Assembly (NCBI GenBank): GCA_027532825.1
Contig: JAPZTL010000009.1
Coordinates: 310,001 to 374,000 of the forward strand
Length of the DNA: 64,000 nt
Source of the DNA: Silanimonas sp021297925
GTDB lineage: Bacteria; Pseudomonadota; Gammaproteobacteria; Xanthomonadales; Xanthomonadaceae
Reading direction: 5' to 3'
Position 1 is the stretch's first letter. The number at the start of each line of letters is the position of its first letter. The position numbers and the translations under genes are program-made. Below, piece by piece: positions 1 through 7,454 of the stretch. Under the pieces are notes generated by a model. It was not told the origin of the DNA and did no database searches. It saw only the letters and a program-made list of their open reading frames with translations.

Positions 1-402
1 GTTGAAACGGGCGAGGCGCAAGGCCGCGCAGGCCACGTAGAGGAAGGCCGCGGCCCAGCCCGCCTTGCCCCAGGCCGCGCCGTCGAGCGCCAGCTGTCCC
101 AGCGCCCAGTGGTACATGACCAGCGCCGGCGCCATGCCGAAGCTGATCAGGTCGGACAGCGAGTCGTACTGCACACCGAATTCGCTGGTGGTGCCGGTCA
201 TGCGGGCGACCCGGCCGTCGACGCCGTCGAAGACGCCGGCGACCAGCACGGCGACGCAGGCCGCGCCGATGTGGCCATTCGCCGCCGCGAGGATCGCGTA
301 GAAGCCGGCGAACATGTTCGCCGTCGTCAGCAGGTTGGGCAGCAGGTAGATGTGGCGGCTGCGCGGGCGCACCGGCGGCGCGTCAGGGGGCTCGTGGTCC
401 AT
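1..402 (-). CDS. pssA: CDP-diacylglycerol--serine O-phosphatidyltransferase (3' end cut by the window edge)
   Basis: Transfers the phosphatidyl group of CDP-diacylglycerol to serine, the first step of phosphatidylethanolamine synthesis, in the inner membrane. The visible 134 residues hold the complete CDP-alcohol phosphatidyltransferase signature D-G-x2-A-R-x8-G-x3-D-x3-D (DGRVAR through YDSLSD, residues about 70-95), followed by FGMAPA, which is usual in PssA. Hydrophobic helices flank it, and the frame stays open to base 1. The ATG at 402 is preceded by no Shine-Dalgarno sequence. Instead TACACT lies at 409-414 on the minus strand, exactly 6 bases before the ATG, so the mRNA may be leaderless. 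Function is secure; the exact subfamily (PssA against a phosphatidylcholine synthase) is likely but not proven from a partial protein. Confidence 0.87.
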   Translation of the reverse strand, partial: MDHEPPDAPPVRPRSRHIYLLPNLLTTANMFAGFYAILAAANGHIGAACVAVLVAGVFDGVDGRVARMTGTTSEFGVQYDSLSDLISFGMAPALVMYHWALGQLALDGAAWGKAGWAAAFLYVACAALRLARFN

Positions 403-408
403 GACCCC

Positions 409-414
409 AGTGTA
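409..414 (-). promoter_or_regulatory. Candidate -10 box of pssA, leaderless geometry
   Basis: TACACT on the minus strand matches the sigma-70 -10 consensus at four of six positions and ends 6 bases before the pssA ATG. Transcription would therefore begin at or very near the start codon. No convincing -35 hexamer is visible 17 bases upstream, which is common in xanthomonad promoters. This is inferred from position and absence of a ribosome binding site only. Confidence 0.35.
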
Positions 415-489
415 GCCTCTGGCCGCGCCGGCTTGCCCCCGCGCCCGCCGATGGCGATACCATGCGCTGTCTCGTCCCGGAGCGTCCGA

Positions 490-900
490 ATGATCCGCTT
501 CCACCCCCTCGTCGTCGCCCTCGCCCTGCTGCTGGCCGCGCCCGTGGCCCACGCCCAGGACCCGGTCTACACCTGGGTCGACGCCCAGGGTGTCCGGCAT
601 TTCTCCCAGACCCCGCCGGAGGGCGTCCAGTACGAAGTCCGGGGCGTCCGCGACCGGGCGGTGGGCACCAACGCCGCGGCGTCGCCCGCCGGCCCCACCC
701 CGCCCTCGCAGGACCAGCAGGCCTGCGATCGGGCCCGCTTGTCGCTCGCCCAGCTCGACAGCAACGCGCCGCTCCTGATAGACAAGGACGGCGACGGGAA
801 GTCCGAGCCGCTCACGCCGGAAGACCGCGCCGCGCAGCGCCAGCTGGCCGAGCAGGCGATCCGGGCCTACTGCGTCGCGCCGGACGCCCGCGGGGGCTGA
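490..900 (+). CDS. DUF4124 domain-containing periplasmic protein
   Basis: A 136-residue exported protein of unknown function. Residues 1-22 are a clear Sec signal peptide ending at AHA. The mature N-terminus (VYTWVDAQGVRHFSQTPP) is the DUF4124 motif, a short beta-rich segment found at the start of many small gammaproteobacterial envelope proteins. The rest is low complexity with two cysteines (in QQACDRA and AYCVAP) that could form a disulfide. An acidic DKDGDGKSE stretch near residue 100 looks like a calcium-binding EF-hand-type loop, but this is only suggestive. The ATG is chosen because GGAG lies 7 bases upstream and the signal peptide starts there; the open frame extends further upstream without meaning. 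It precedes proS by 74 bases. Confidence 0.75.
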   Translation: MIRFHPLVVALALLLAAPVAHAQDPVYTWVDAQGVRHFSQTPPEGVQYEVRGVRDRAVGTNAAASPAGPTPPSQDQQACDRARLSLAQLDSNAPLLIDKDGDGKSEPLTPEDRAAQRQLAEQAIRAYCVAPDARGG

Positions 901-929
901 TGCCTGCGGGGGGCTGGCCGGTTCCCCGC

Positions 930-935
930 TAGAAT
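930..935 (+). promoter_or_regulatory. Candidate -10 box upstream of proS
   Basis: TAGAAT matches the sigma-70 -10 consensus at five of six positions and sits 39 bases before the proS ATG in the short DUF4124-proS gap. No good -35 partner is seen. The same hexamer recurs upstream of etfB, of scoA and of the sugar aminotransferase in this window, which supports it as a real local promoter element. Confidence 0.35.
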
Positions 936-974
936 GCGCGCTTTGCCTGAACGGCCCGGAGCCGGTCCCGACGC

Positions 975-2759
975 ATGCGCCTGTCCAAGTTCCACCTCAG
1001 CACCACCAAGGAAACCCCCGCCGACGCCGAAGTCGTCAGCCACCAGCTGATGCTGCGCGCGGGCATGATCCGCAAGCTCGGCGCCGGCCTGTACACATGG
1101 ACGCCGCTGGGCCTGCGCGCGCTGCGCAAGGTCGAGGCCATCGTGCGCGAGGAGATGGAGCGCGCCGGCGCCATCGAAGTGCTGATGCCGGCCGTGCAGC
1201 CCCGGGAGCTCTGGGAGGAGACCGGGCGCTGGGCCAAGTTCGGAGGCCAGCTGCTGAAGATGAAGGACCGCAAGGAGCAGGACTACTGCTTCGGCCCGAC
1301 GCACGAGGAAGTCATCACCGATTTCGCCCGGCAGGAGCTGGCCAGCTACAAGCAGCTGCCGAAGAACTTCTTCCAGATCCAGACCAAGTTCCGCGACGAG
1401 ATCCGCCCGCGCTTCGGCGTGATGCGCGCCCGCGAATTCCTGATGAAGGACGCGTACTCCTTCCATGTCACCCCCGACTGCATGGCCCGCGAGTACCAGG
1501 TCATGTACGACGCCTACACGCGCATCTTCACGCGTCTCGGCCTGACCTTCCGCGCGGTGAACGCCGACACCGGCGCCATCGGCGGCTCGGCCTCGCACGA
1601 GTTCCACGTGCTGGCCGATTCGGGCGAGGACGCGATCGCGTTCTCCGACGCGTCGCCCTACGCCGCCAACGTCGAACTGGCCGAAGCCCTTGCCCCGGCC
1701 ACGCCCCGCGCGGCGGCTGGCGAGGCGATGCGCAAGGTCGCCACGCCGACGCAGAAGACCTGCGAGGCGGTGGCCGAGCTGCTGGGCCTGCCGCTGGCGC
1801 GCACGGTGAAAACCGTTGTGTATTGCGTGGATGCAAAGGGCGCGGAACAAGTCATCGTTGCGCTCGTGCGCGGGGACCACGCGATCAACGAGATCAAGCT
1901 GTCAAAGCTTCCCGGCCTCGCGGAACTCCGACTCGCTGATGCTCACGAGATTCGCTCGGTGTTTGGTTCTGATCCCGGCTTCCTCGGTCCAGTTGGACTT
2001 AAGGCGGAAGCTCCGATCCAAAGTGGCGCGCCGGTAAAGATCGACGGGTTCAGCACCGTGACTCCCACGGTCGTTCGCAAAATCACCGTCGTCGCCGACC
2101 GCACCGTGGCCGCCATGGCGGACTTCGTCGTCGGCGCCAACGAGGACGGCTTCCACCTCGCTGGCGTGAACTTCGGCCGCGACCTGCCGGAGCCGACGCT
2201 CGTCGCCGATATCCGCAACGTGGTCGAGGGCGACCCGTCGCCGGACGGCCACGGCACGATCAAGCTGGCCCGCGGCATCGAGGTCGGCCATGTGTTCCAG
2301 CTCGGCCAGAAGTACGCCGAAGCCATGAAGGCCACCGTGCTGAACGCCGAAGGCAAGGCCCAGGTCATGTACATGGGCTGCTACGGCATCGGCGTGTCGC
2401 GCATCGTCGCCGCCGGGATCGAGCAGAACTTCGACGCCAACGGCATCCGCTGGCCGGAAGCGATGGCGCCATGGCGCGTCGCGGTCTGCATGATCAACCC
2501 GAAGAACGATGCGGCCGTCACCGCCGCGGCCGAGGCCCTCTACAACGACCTCGCCGCCCGCGGCGTGGACGTGGTGCTGGACGACCGTGGCCTGCGTCCC
2601 GGCCAGATGTTCGCCGACATCGAGCTGATCGGCCTGCCGCACCGGGTGGTGGTGTCCGAGCGCGGCCTCGCGGCCGGCACCTTCGAGTACCGCGCCCGCT
2701 CGGCCGCGGAATCGGAAAACCTGAACCGCGACCAGGTGTTCGAGCGCCTCGGCCTGTAA
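975..2759 (+). CDS. proS: Prolyl-tRNA synthetase (bacterial type with editing domain)
   Basis: Charges tRNA-Pro with proline in the cytoplasm and hydrolyses mischarged Ala-tRNA-Pro. It shows the class II core at the N-terminus (motif 1 region near residues 60-75; motif 2 FRDEIRPRFGVMRAREF at about 137-153), a central YbaK-like editing domain (about 230-390, with VRGDHAINEIKL and GANEDGFHLAGVN), the motif 3 region (YGIGVSRIVAA), and the C-terminal anticodon-binding domain. At 594 residues it is about 20-25 longer than usual. The extra length is a segment of about 27 residues after GPVGLK (bases about 2004-2084) in place of the usual direct join to the VVADRTVAAM strand. Bases 1801-2100 are about 60% G+C against about 70-72% in samples on either side, so part of the editing domain may have been acquired by recombination. 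A strong terminator follows. Confidence 0.96.
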   Translation: MRLSKFHLSTTKETPADAEVVSHQLMLRAGMIRKLGAGLYTWTPLGLRALRKVEAIVREEMERAGAIEVLMPAVQPRELWEETGRWAKFGGQLLKMKDRKEQDYCFGPTHEEVITDFARQELASYKQLPKNFFQIQTKFRDEIRPRFGVMRAREFLMKDAYSFHVTPDCMAREYQVMYDAYTRIFTRLGLTFRAVNADTGAIGGSASHEFHVLADSGEDAIAFSDASPYAANVELAEALAPATPRAAAGEAMRKVATPTQKTCEAVAELLGLPLARTVKTVVYCVDAKGAEQVIVALVRGDHAINEIKLSKLPGLAELRLADAHEIRSVFGSDPGFLGPVGLKAEAPIQSGAPVKIDGFSTVTPTVVRKITVVADRTVAAMADFVVGANEDGFHLAGVNFGRDLPEPTLVADIRNVVEGDPSPDGHGTIKLARGIEVGHVFQLGQKYAEAMKATVLNAEGKAQVMYMGCYGIGVSRIVAAGIEQNFDANGIRWPEAMAPWRVAVCMINPKNDAAVTAAAEALYNDLAARGVDVVLDDRGLRPGQMFADIELIGLPHRVVVSERGLAAGTFEYRARSAAESENLNRDQVFERLGL

Positions 2760-2780
2760 CCCCCGGGAGACCGGCCCATG

Positions 2781-2811
2781 AAAACGCCGCGCCGTCGCGG
2801 CGTTTTCTTTT
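2781..2811 (+). terminator. Rho-independent terminator of proS
   Basis: A perfect 11-base-pair stem (AAAACGCCGCG pairing with CGCGGCGTTTT) with a 4-base loop is followed by a T-rich tail. It lies 21 bases after the proS stop codon and isolates proS from the H-NS-like gene. Confidence 0.88.
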
Positions 2812-2844
2812 GCACCTCTGGCTGATTAGTATCGGGTTTCCCGC

Positions 2845-2876
2845 GAGTTATCCCTCTCGATAATCCGGATAACCTC
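2845..2876. promoter_or_regulatory. Inverted repeat upstream of the H-NS-like gene (possible operator)
   Basis: GAGTTATCC (2845-2853) and GGATAACCTC (2867-2876) form an imperfect inverted repeat with a 13-base spacer that contains a second small palindrome, ATCCGGAT (2863-2870). The area is clearly more AT-rich than its surroundings. It ends 25 bases before the start codon, so it could be an autoregulatory operator in the promoter region or a hairpin in the leader. Only sequence symmetry supports this. Confidence 0.35.
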
Positions 2877-2901
2877 GACCCTCACTCGTAAGGAGCCCCG
2901 C

Positions 2902-3270
2902 ATGGCCGTTGATCTGGATGGACTGTCGCCCAAGGAACTGGATGCCCTGATTTCGAAAGCCAAGCAGCGCAAGCAGACGCTGGCGAAGCGCTCCTCGCAG
3001 GCCGAGGTGAGCAAGGCGCTGGCCGCCGTGGCGAAGAAGCATGGCTGGACGCTGGCCGAGCTGTTCGGCGCGGCAGCACCCAAGGCGGCGAAGGCCGGTA
3101 AGCCGGCCGCGGCGCCCAAGGCGCGCAAGTCGACCACCAAGGGCACCAAGGTGGCCGCGAAGTACCGTCATCCGGAGACCGGCCAGACCTGGTCGGGCCG
3201 CGGCATCCTGCCCAAGTGGATGGCCGAGGAAATCGCCAAGGGCAAGAAGCGAGAGGATTTCGCGATCTGA
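2902..3270 (+). CDS. H-NS histone family protein (XrvA/BpH3-like)
   Basis: A 122-residue nucleoid-associated DNA-binding protein. Residues 8-55 form a short coiled-coil oligomerisation region (KELDALISKAKQRKQTLAKR). A Lys/Ala/Pro-rich linker follows at about 58-88. The C-terminal AT-hook-like H-NS domain is at 89-122, with YRHPETGQTWSGRGILPKWM matching the Y-R-x-P-x-T-G-x-T-W-S-G-R-G-x2-P-x-W-L pattern of the family. Such proteins act as global regulators and silencers of AT-rich DNA; in Xanthomonas relatives influence surface polysaccharide and virulence genes (family knowledge). GTAAGGAG lies just upstream of the ATG. It stands alone, between the proS terminator and a terminator of its own, so it is probably monocistronic. 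Confidence 0.9.
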   Translation: MAVDLDGLSPKELDALISKAKQRKQTLAKRSSQAEVSKALAAVAKKHGWTLAELFGAAAPKAAKAGKPAAAPKARKSTTKGTKVAAKYRHPETGQTWSGRGILPKWMAEEIAKGKKREDFAI

Positions 3271-3298
3271 GTGCGGTCTCCCGCGTGCCCCCCCGTCG

Positions 3299-3325
3299 AC
3301 GCCGGCCCCGTGCCGGCGTTGTCGT
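3299..3325 (+). terminator. Probable terminator between the convergent H-NS-like and thrE-like genes
   Basis: ACGCCGGC and GCCGGCGT form an 8-base-pair stem around a 5-base loop, followed by a short T-rich stretch (GTTGTCGTTTTC). It sits in the 57-base gap between two convergent genes. The T tract is imperfect, so efficiency is uncertain. Confidence 0.6.
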
Positions 3326-3327
3326 TT

Positions 3328-4587
3328 TCAGAGGTAGCGGCGCGGCGGCACGAGCAGGTTGCCGAAGAGCAGGCCCGCGACGAGCGCGATCAGGGCACCG
3401 AGCACCGCCACCGCCGTATCGAGGCCGAGAGCCACGTCCCGCTCCATCACGAAGTTGAGGCTTCGGAAGCCGACGCTGCCGGGCACCAGCAGGATGATGC
3501 CGGACACGCGCAACAGCGCGCCCGGGCGTTTGAAGATCCGCCCGAAGGCGTTGGAGATCGCCGCCACGCCGAGCCCGGCGAAGAACACTCCGCCGGCGAA
3601 GTGTTCGGAGGACAGGTTCAGCACCTCGCCGCCCACTTTGGTCAGGCCGTAGCCGAGCCATGCGCCGGCCATCACCAGCAGCACGTCGCGACGGGCCGCG
3701 CCGAACAGCACCGCGAAGGCGCCGGAGCCGACGAGCAGGCCCGCCCATTCCGCCCACGCGGGCAGGTGCTGGCCGGAGGCCGCGACAGGGTCCCAGCCGA
3801 AGGCATGGACCAGCTGCGCGGCGGCGACGGTGCCGAAGGTCAGCTTCAGCAGGACGACGCTGGCGCCCGCGAAGCGGGCGGTGCCCGAGGCCCAGTTGCC
3901 GCTGGACAGCTCCGCGACGGCGGTGGTCAGCATCAGGCCGGGCATCAGCACGATCAGCGCGGCGATGGTGACCGTTTGCAGCGACAACGGGACGAGGAAG
4001 GCCGCGATGGCCGAGGCGAGCAGCGTCGCCAGCAGCGCGGCGATGGCCTCCTGCGCCTCCGCCAGCCGCGGGCGGACGGAGGAGGCGATCGCCACGAGGC
4101 CGATCAGCAGGCCGATCAGGCCGGCCGCGACGACGTCGGCAACGCTGGTGCGCAACAGCGCCGCGACCGACCCCGATGCGAGGCCGAAGCTGACGACGGT
4201 GGCCAGCATGCGGCCGCGCGAGGGGCGCTCGTCCAGCACATTGAGCGCCTGAAGGCCCGCGGCGACGTCGATGCGGCCGGCCATGACCTGCTCGGCGATC
4301 TCGTCGACCATCGCCATCGCCTTCAGGTTGATGTCGCCGGGCGAGAGTCGAAGCACGCGGGTGATCTCGGCCCCATCCTGCTTGGCCGGGTTGGAGAAGG
4401 ACAGGATGATGCCGGTCGGGTTGCACCAGATCTCGGTGTGCACGCCGAGGCGGCGCGAGAGCACCCGCACGGCGCCCTCCAGCCGCGGCGTCGAGGTGCC
4501 GCAGGCGTGCAGCCTGCGGGCCATCTCGATGATGAAGGTGCAGCGCTGGCGGAAGGTGCTGGCCAGGGCGGACGACGCGGTGCTCAT
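3328..4587 (-). CDS. Threonine/serine exporter family protein (ThrE type, fused two-part form)
   Basis: A 419-residue inner-membrane protein of the ThrE family, members of which export threonine and serine. Residues 15-115 form the soluble N-terminal part with the family pattern ARRLHACGTSTPRLE and the segment VHTEIWCNPTGI. Residues about 130-415 hold roughly ten hydrophobic helices in two blocks, the second with the conserved LVPGSVGFRSLNFVM segment. The two blocks are often separate genes; here they are fused, which is the usual long form. The substrate in this organism is inferred. The ATG at 4587 lies 11 bases from the divergent EamA start, so the two genes share a very short promoter region. 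Confidence 0.82.
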   Translation of the reverse strand: MSTASSALASTFRQRCTFIIEMARRLHACGTSTPRLEGAVRVLSRRLGVHTEIWCNPTGIILSFSNPAKQDGAEITRVLRLSPGDINLKAMAMVDEIAEQVMAGRIDVAAGLQALNVLDERPSRGRMLATVVSFGLASGSVAALLRTSVADVVAAGLIGLLIGLVAIASSVRPRLAEAQEAIAALLATLLASAIAAFLVPLSLQTVTIAALIVLMPGLMLTTAVAELSSGNWASGTARFAGASVVLLKLTFGTVAAAQLVHAFGWDPVAASGQHLPAWAEWAGLLVGSGAFAVLFGAARRDVLLVMAGAWLGYGLTKVGGEVLNLSSEHFAGGVFFAGLGVAAISNAFGRIFKRPGALLRVSGIILLVPGSVGFRSLNFVMERDVALGLDTAVAVLGALIALVAGLLFGNLLVPPRRYL

Positions 4588-4598
4588 GGCCGGGAAGC

Positions 4599-5564
4599 AT
4601 GGCAGAAAGCCCCGTGGATCGAGGACAATCTCCGAGTCCCCTTCTCGAGATCGCGCCCGGCCCGATGCCGGCGACCCGCCGCATGGGCCTCGGTGAACTC
4701 CTCTCGCTGCTGTCCGCCGCCGCCTGGGCGGTGGGTGTCATCTTGTACCGCCAGCTCGGGGCGACCCTGCCGCCCCTGCAGCTGAACCTGCTGAAGAACC
4801 TGCTGGTGATGGGCATGGTCGCGATCGCCGTGCCCCTCGTGCATGGCTTCGCCCTGCCCGCCTTCACGGCGGCACAGGTGGCCATCGCGATGGCGAGCGG
4901 CGTCATCGGCATCGCGATCGCCGACACGCTCTACTTCCGGGCCCTGAACCAGCTCGGCGCGGGGCGGATGGGCGTGTTGGGCAACTTCTACAGCCCCGCC
5001 GTCATCGTGCTGAGCGTGCTCTTTCTCGACGAGCGCCTGACGCTGGTGCAGCTGGTCGGCTTCGGGCTGGTCAGCCTCGGCGTCTTCCTCGTGGCGGAGC
5101 GCCGGCCCGACGACGCGGGGAACGGACGCGACCTGCTGCGCGGGTTGGCGATCGGTTTCATCGCCATCCTGCTGATGGCCGTGGCCATCGTGATGGTGAA
5201 GCGAACGCTCGAAGCCCAGCCACTGCTGTGGGTGACCGGCCTGCGCATGGGCGGGGCGGTGCTGGGCCTGCTGGTCCTCTCGATGCTGGTGCGCCGCGGC
5301 CTGTCGCTGCTGCCCGCGGCGTCCACCGTGCCGTGGCGGAAGCTCGTCGCCGCGGCTTTCGTCGGCCAGTTCCTGTCGATGGTGCTCTGGCTCGGCGGCT
5401 ACAAGTTCACCTCGGCATCGGTGGCGGCTATCCTCAACGAGAGCTCCTCGGTCTTCATCCTGCTGCTGGCCTGGGCGTGGCTGAAGGAGCCGCTGACCCG
5501 CCGCGCCGTGGCCGGCGTCGCGCTGACCATCGCCGGCGTGGCTTGCATGCTGCTGCCGCACTGA
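4599..5564 (+). CDS. EamA/DMT-family transporter
   Basis: A 321-residue inner-membrane protein with ten predicted helices in two repeats of five, the drug/metabolite exporter fold. Helices begin at about residue 30 (LGELLSLLSAAAWAVGVILY) and end at the C-terminus (AGVALTIAGVACMLLP). The substrate is not readable from sequence; relatives export amino acids, metabolites or drugs. The start is uncertain: the ATG at 4599 has GGGAAG just upstream, but the protein could also begin at the ATGs at 4665 or 4683, which would leave a shorter and more typical N-terminus. It is divergent from the ThrE-like exporter and ends 9 bases before the Mla-like operon, so it may be cotranscribed with it. Confidence 0.82.
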   Translation: MAESPVDRGQSPSPLLEIAPGPMPATRRMGLGELLSLLSAAAWAVGVILYRQLGATLPPLQLNLLKNLLVMGMVAIAVPLVHGFALPAFTAAQVAIAMASGVIGIAIADTLYFRALNQLGAGRMGVLGNFYSPAVIVLSVLFLDERLTLVQLVGFGLVSLGVFLVAERRPDDAGNGRDLLRGLAIGFIAILLMAVAIVMVKRTLEAQPLLWVTGLRMGGAVLGLLVLSMLVRRGLSLLPAASTVPWRKLVAAAFVGQFLSMVLWLGGYKFTSASVAAILNESSSVFILLLAWAWLKEPLTRRAVAGVALTIAGVACMLLPH

Positions 5565-5573
5565 CGAGGACCC

Positions 5574-6683
5574 ATGGCCGACACTCCGCCGCAGCTTCGA
5601 CCGGACCCCGACCGCCCGGGCTGGTGGCAGGCGTCCGGCGATTGGACCCTGGCGAACGCGGCCACCTTGCAGCGGCGCATCCTCGCCTCCGGCGGCGGGG
5701 ACGGGCTGGACGCCCGCGGCATCGGCCACCTCGACGCCAGCGGGGCGATGCTGCTCTGGCGGCTGGGCGAAGCGCTCGGCCTCCCCGACGATGCGGTCGC
5801 GCTGCGCGACGACCATCGCGCCCTGTTCGACACCGTGCGCGGTATCTGCCGCAACCCGCAGCGGGAACCCCGGCGCGACTGGGGCCTGCACGCCATGCTC
5901 GCGCGCATCGGCTGGACGGTGCAGGACAACGCCCGCGAGGTCCTCGCGCTGCTGGGTTTCGGCGGCCAGACCCTGCTGACGGCCCTGCGCATCGCCTTCA
6001 AGCCATGGCGCTGGCGCGTCACCTCCACGGTCGCGCACATGGAGTCGGTGGGGCTCGACGCGGTGCCGCTGGTGGCGCTGCTGAGCTTCATGGTCGGCGC
6101 CGTGGTGGCCTTCCTCGGGGCCGAGGTGCTGGCCGACTTCGGCGCCTCGATCTTCGTGGTCGAGCTGGTGGGCATCAGCTTCCTGCGCGAGTTCGGCGTG
6201 CTGCTGACCGCCGTGCTGCTGGCCGGCCGGACGGCCAGCGCGTTCACCGCGCAGATCGGCGCGATGCAGTCCGGCGAGGAGATCGACGCGATCCGCACCC
6301 TCGGCCTCGACCCGATCGAGCTGCTGGTGCTGCCGAGGCTGGTGGCGCTGGTCATCATGCTGCCCCTGCTGGCCTTCATCGCGATGATGAGCGGCATCGC
6401 CGGCGGCGTCGTGATCGGATCGACGATGCTCGGCATCTCCCCCGACATGTTCATCGCCCGCCTGCACGAGACGATGGAAGTCCGGCACTTCCTGACCGGA
6501 CTCGCCAAGGCGCCCGTCTTCGCCATCGTCATCGGCCTGATCGGCTGCCTCGAGGGCCTGCAGGTACAGGGCACGGCGCAGTCGGTCGGCGAGCGCACCA
6601 CGTCCAGCGTCGTCCAGACCATCTCGCTGGTGATCCTGATCGACGCCTTCGCGGCGCTGTGGTTCATGGAGATGGGCTGGTGA
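5574..6683 (+). CDS. MlaE-family ABC transporter permease with N-terminal STAS domain
   Basis: The inner-membrane permease of an MCE-type lipid transport system. Residues 1-115 resemble a STAS domain (GDWTLANAATLQRRI, LDASGAMLLWRLGEAL), and residues about 140-369 form the MlaE permease with five or so helices and the conserved ELVGISFLREFGVLLTAVLL and GEEIDAIRTLG segments. In Escherichia coli MlaE and the STAS protein MlaB are separate; this fusion is common in proteins often called PqiA/Ttg2B-like or YrbE-like. GAGGACCC precedes the ATG. Its stop overlaps the GTG start of the ATPase gene by 4 bases, showing translational coupling. Function is therefore phospholipid movement between inner and outer membranes, by family. 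Confidence 0.9.
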   Translation: MADTPPQLRPDPDRPGWWQASGDWTLANAATLQRRILASGGGDGLDARGIGHLDASGAMLLWRLGEALGLPDDAVALRDDHRALFDTVRGICRNPQREPRRDWGLHAMLARIGWTVQDNAREVLALLGFGGQTLLTALRIAFKPWRWRVTSTVAHMESVGLDAVPLVALLSFMVGAVVAFLGAEVLADFGASIFVVELVGISFLREFGVLLTAVLLAGRTASAFTAQIGAMQSGEEIDAIRTLGLDPIELLVLPRLVALVIMLPLLAFIAMMSGIAGGVVIGSTMLGISPDMFIARLHETMEVRHFLTGLAKAPVFAIVIGLIGCLEGLQVQGTAQSVGERTTSSVVQTISLVILIDAFAALWFMEMGW

Positions 6684-7453
6684 GCGGCACCGACACCCCC
6701 GCGATCGAGGTCCACGGCCTCGCGAACGCCTTCGGCGAGCAGATCGTGCACGAGGGCCTCGACCTCGAGATCCGCCGCGGCGAGATCGTCGGCGTGGTCG
6801 GCGGCTCGGGCTCGGGCAAGTCGGTGCTGATGCGCGCGATCCTCGGGCTGCGCCGCCCGCAGGCCGGCCGCATCCACGTGCTGGGCGTGGACGCGCTCTC
6901 CGACGACCCGGTCGACCGCCGCGCGATCGAGCGCCACACCGGCGTGCTGTTCCAGGGCGGCGCGCTGTTCTCCTCGCTCACGGTGCTGGAGAACATCGCC
7001 GTGCCGATCAAGGAGCACCTCGACCTCGACGAGGACCTGGTCCACGCCCTGTGCTGGATGAAGATGCGCCTCGCCGGCCTGCCGTCCGACGCCGGCCACA
7101 AGCTGCCCTCGCAACTCTCCGGCGGCATGCGCAAGCGCGCCGGCCTCGCCCGTGCGCTGGCGCTCGACGCGCCGCTGCTGTTCCTCGACGAACCCACCGC
7201 CGGCCTCGACCCGGTCGGCGCGGCGGCCTTCGACGAGCTGATCCTGAGCCTGAAGCGCGCGCTCGGGCTCACCGTGTTCCTGATCACCCACGACCTCGAC
7301 ACGCTGTACGCGATCTGCGACCGCGTGGCCGTGCTGGCCGACCGGCGCGTGCTCGCCTGCGCGCCGCTGGCCGAGGTCGAACGGCTGGACCACCCGTGGG
7401 TCCGGCAATACTTCCATGGACCGCGCGGCCGCGCCGCGCGACGCGAGGCCTGA
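6680..7453 (+). CDS. ABC transporter ATP-binding protein (MlaF-like)
   Basis: The 257-residue ATPase of the MCE-type lipid transporter. Walker A is GGSGSGKS (about residues 42-49), the Q-loop region contains VLFQGGALFSSLTV, the signature is LSGGMRKRAGLARAL, Walker B is LLFLDEPTAGLDP, and the switch histidine is in LITHDLDT. The GALFSSLTV and GGMRKR sequences are typical of MlaF rather than of importers. The start is the GTG at 6680, because it overlaps the permease stop (GTGA) and gives a full-length N-terminus; no ATG fits. It is followed one base later by the MCE gene, confirming the operon. Confidence 0.92.
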   Translation: MSGTDTPAIEVHGLANAFGEQIVHEGLDLEIRRGEIVGVVGGSGSGKSVLMRAILGLRRPQAGRIHVLGVDALSDDPVDRRAIERHTGVLFQGGALFSSLTVLENIAVPIKEHLDLDEDLVHALCWMKMRLAGLPSDAGHKLPSQLSGGMRKRAGLARALALDAPLLFLDEPTAGLDPVGAAAFDELILSLKRALGLTVFLITHDLDTLYAICDRVAVLADRRVLACAPLAEVERLDHPWVRQYFHGPRGRAARREA

Positions 7454-7454
7454 G

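Noticed and set aside
2882..4927. An open frame of 681 codons on the minus strand covering the H-NS-like and ThrE genes
   Set aside because: Low-complexity Arg/Pro sequence; the real ThrE-like gene uses another frame of the same strand and has membrane helices and family motifs.
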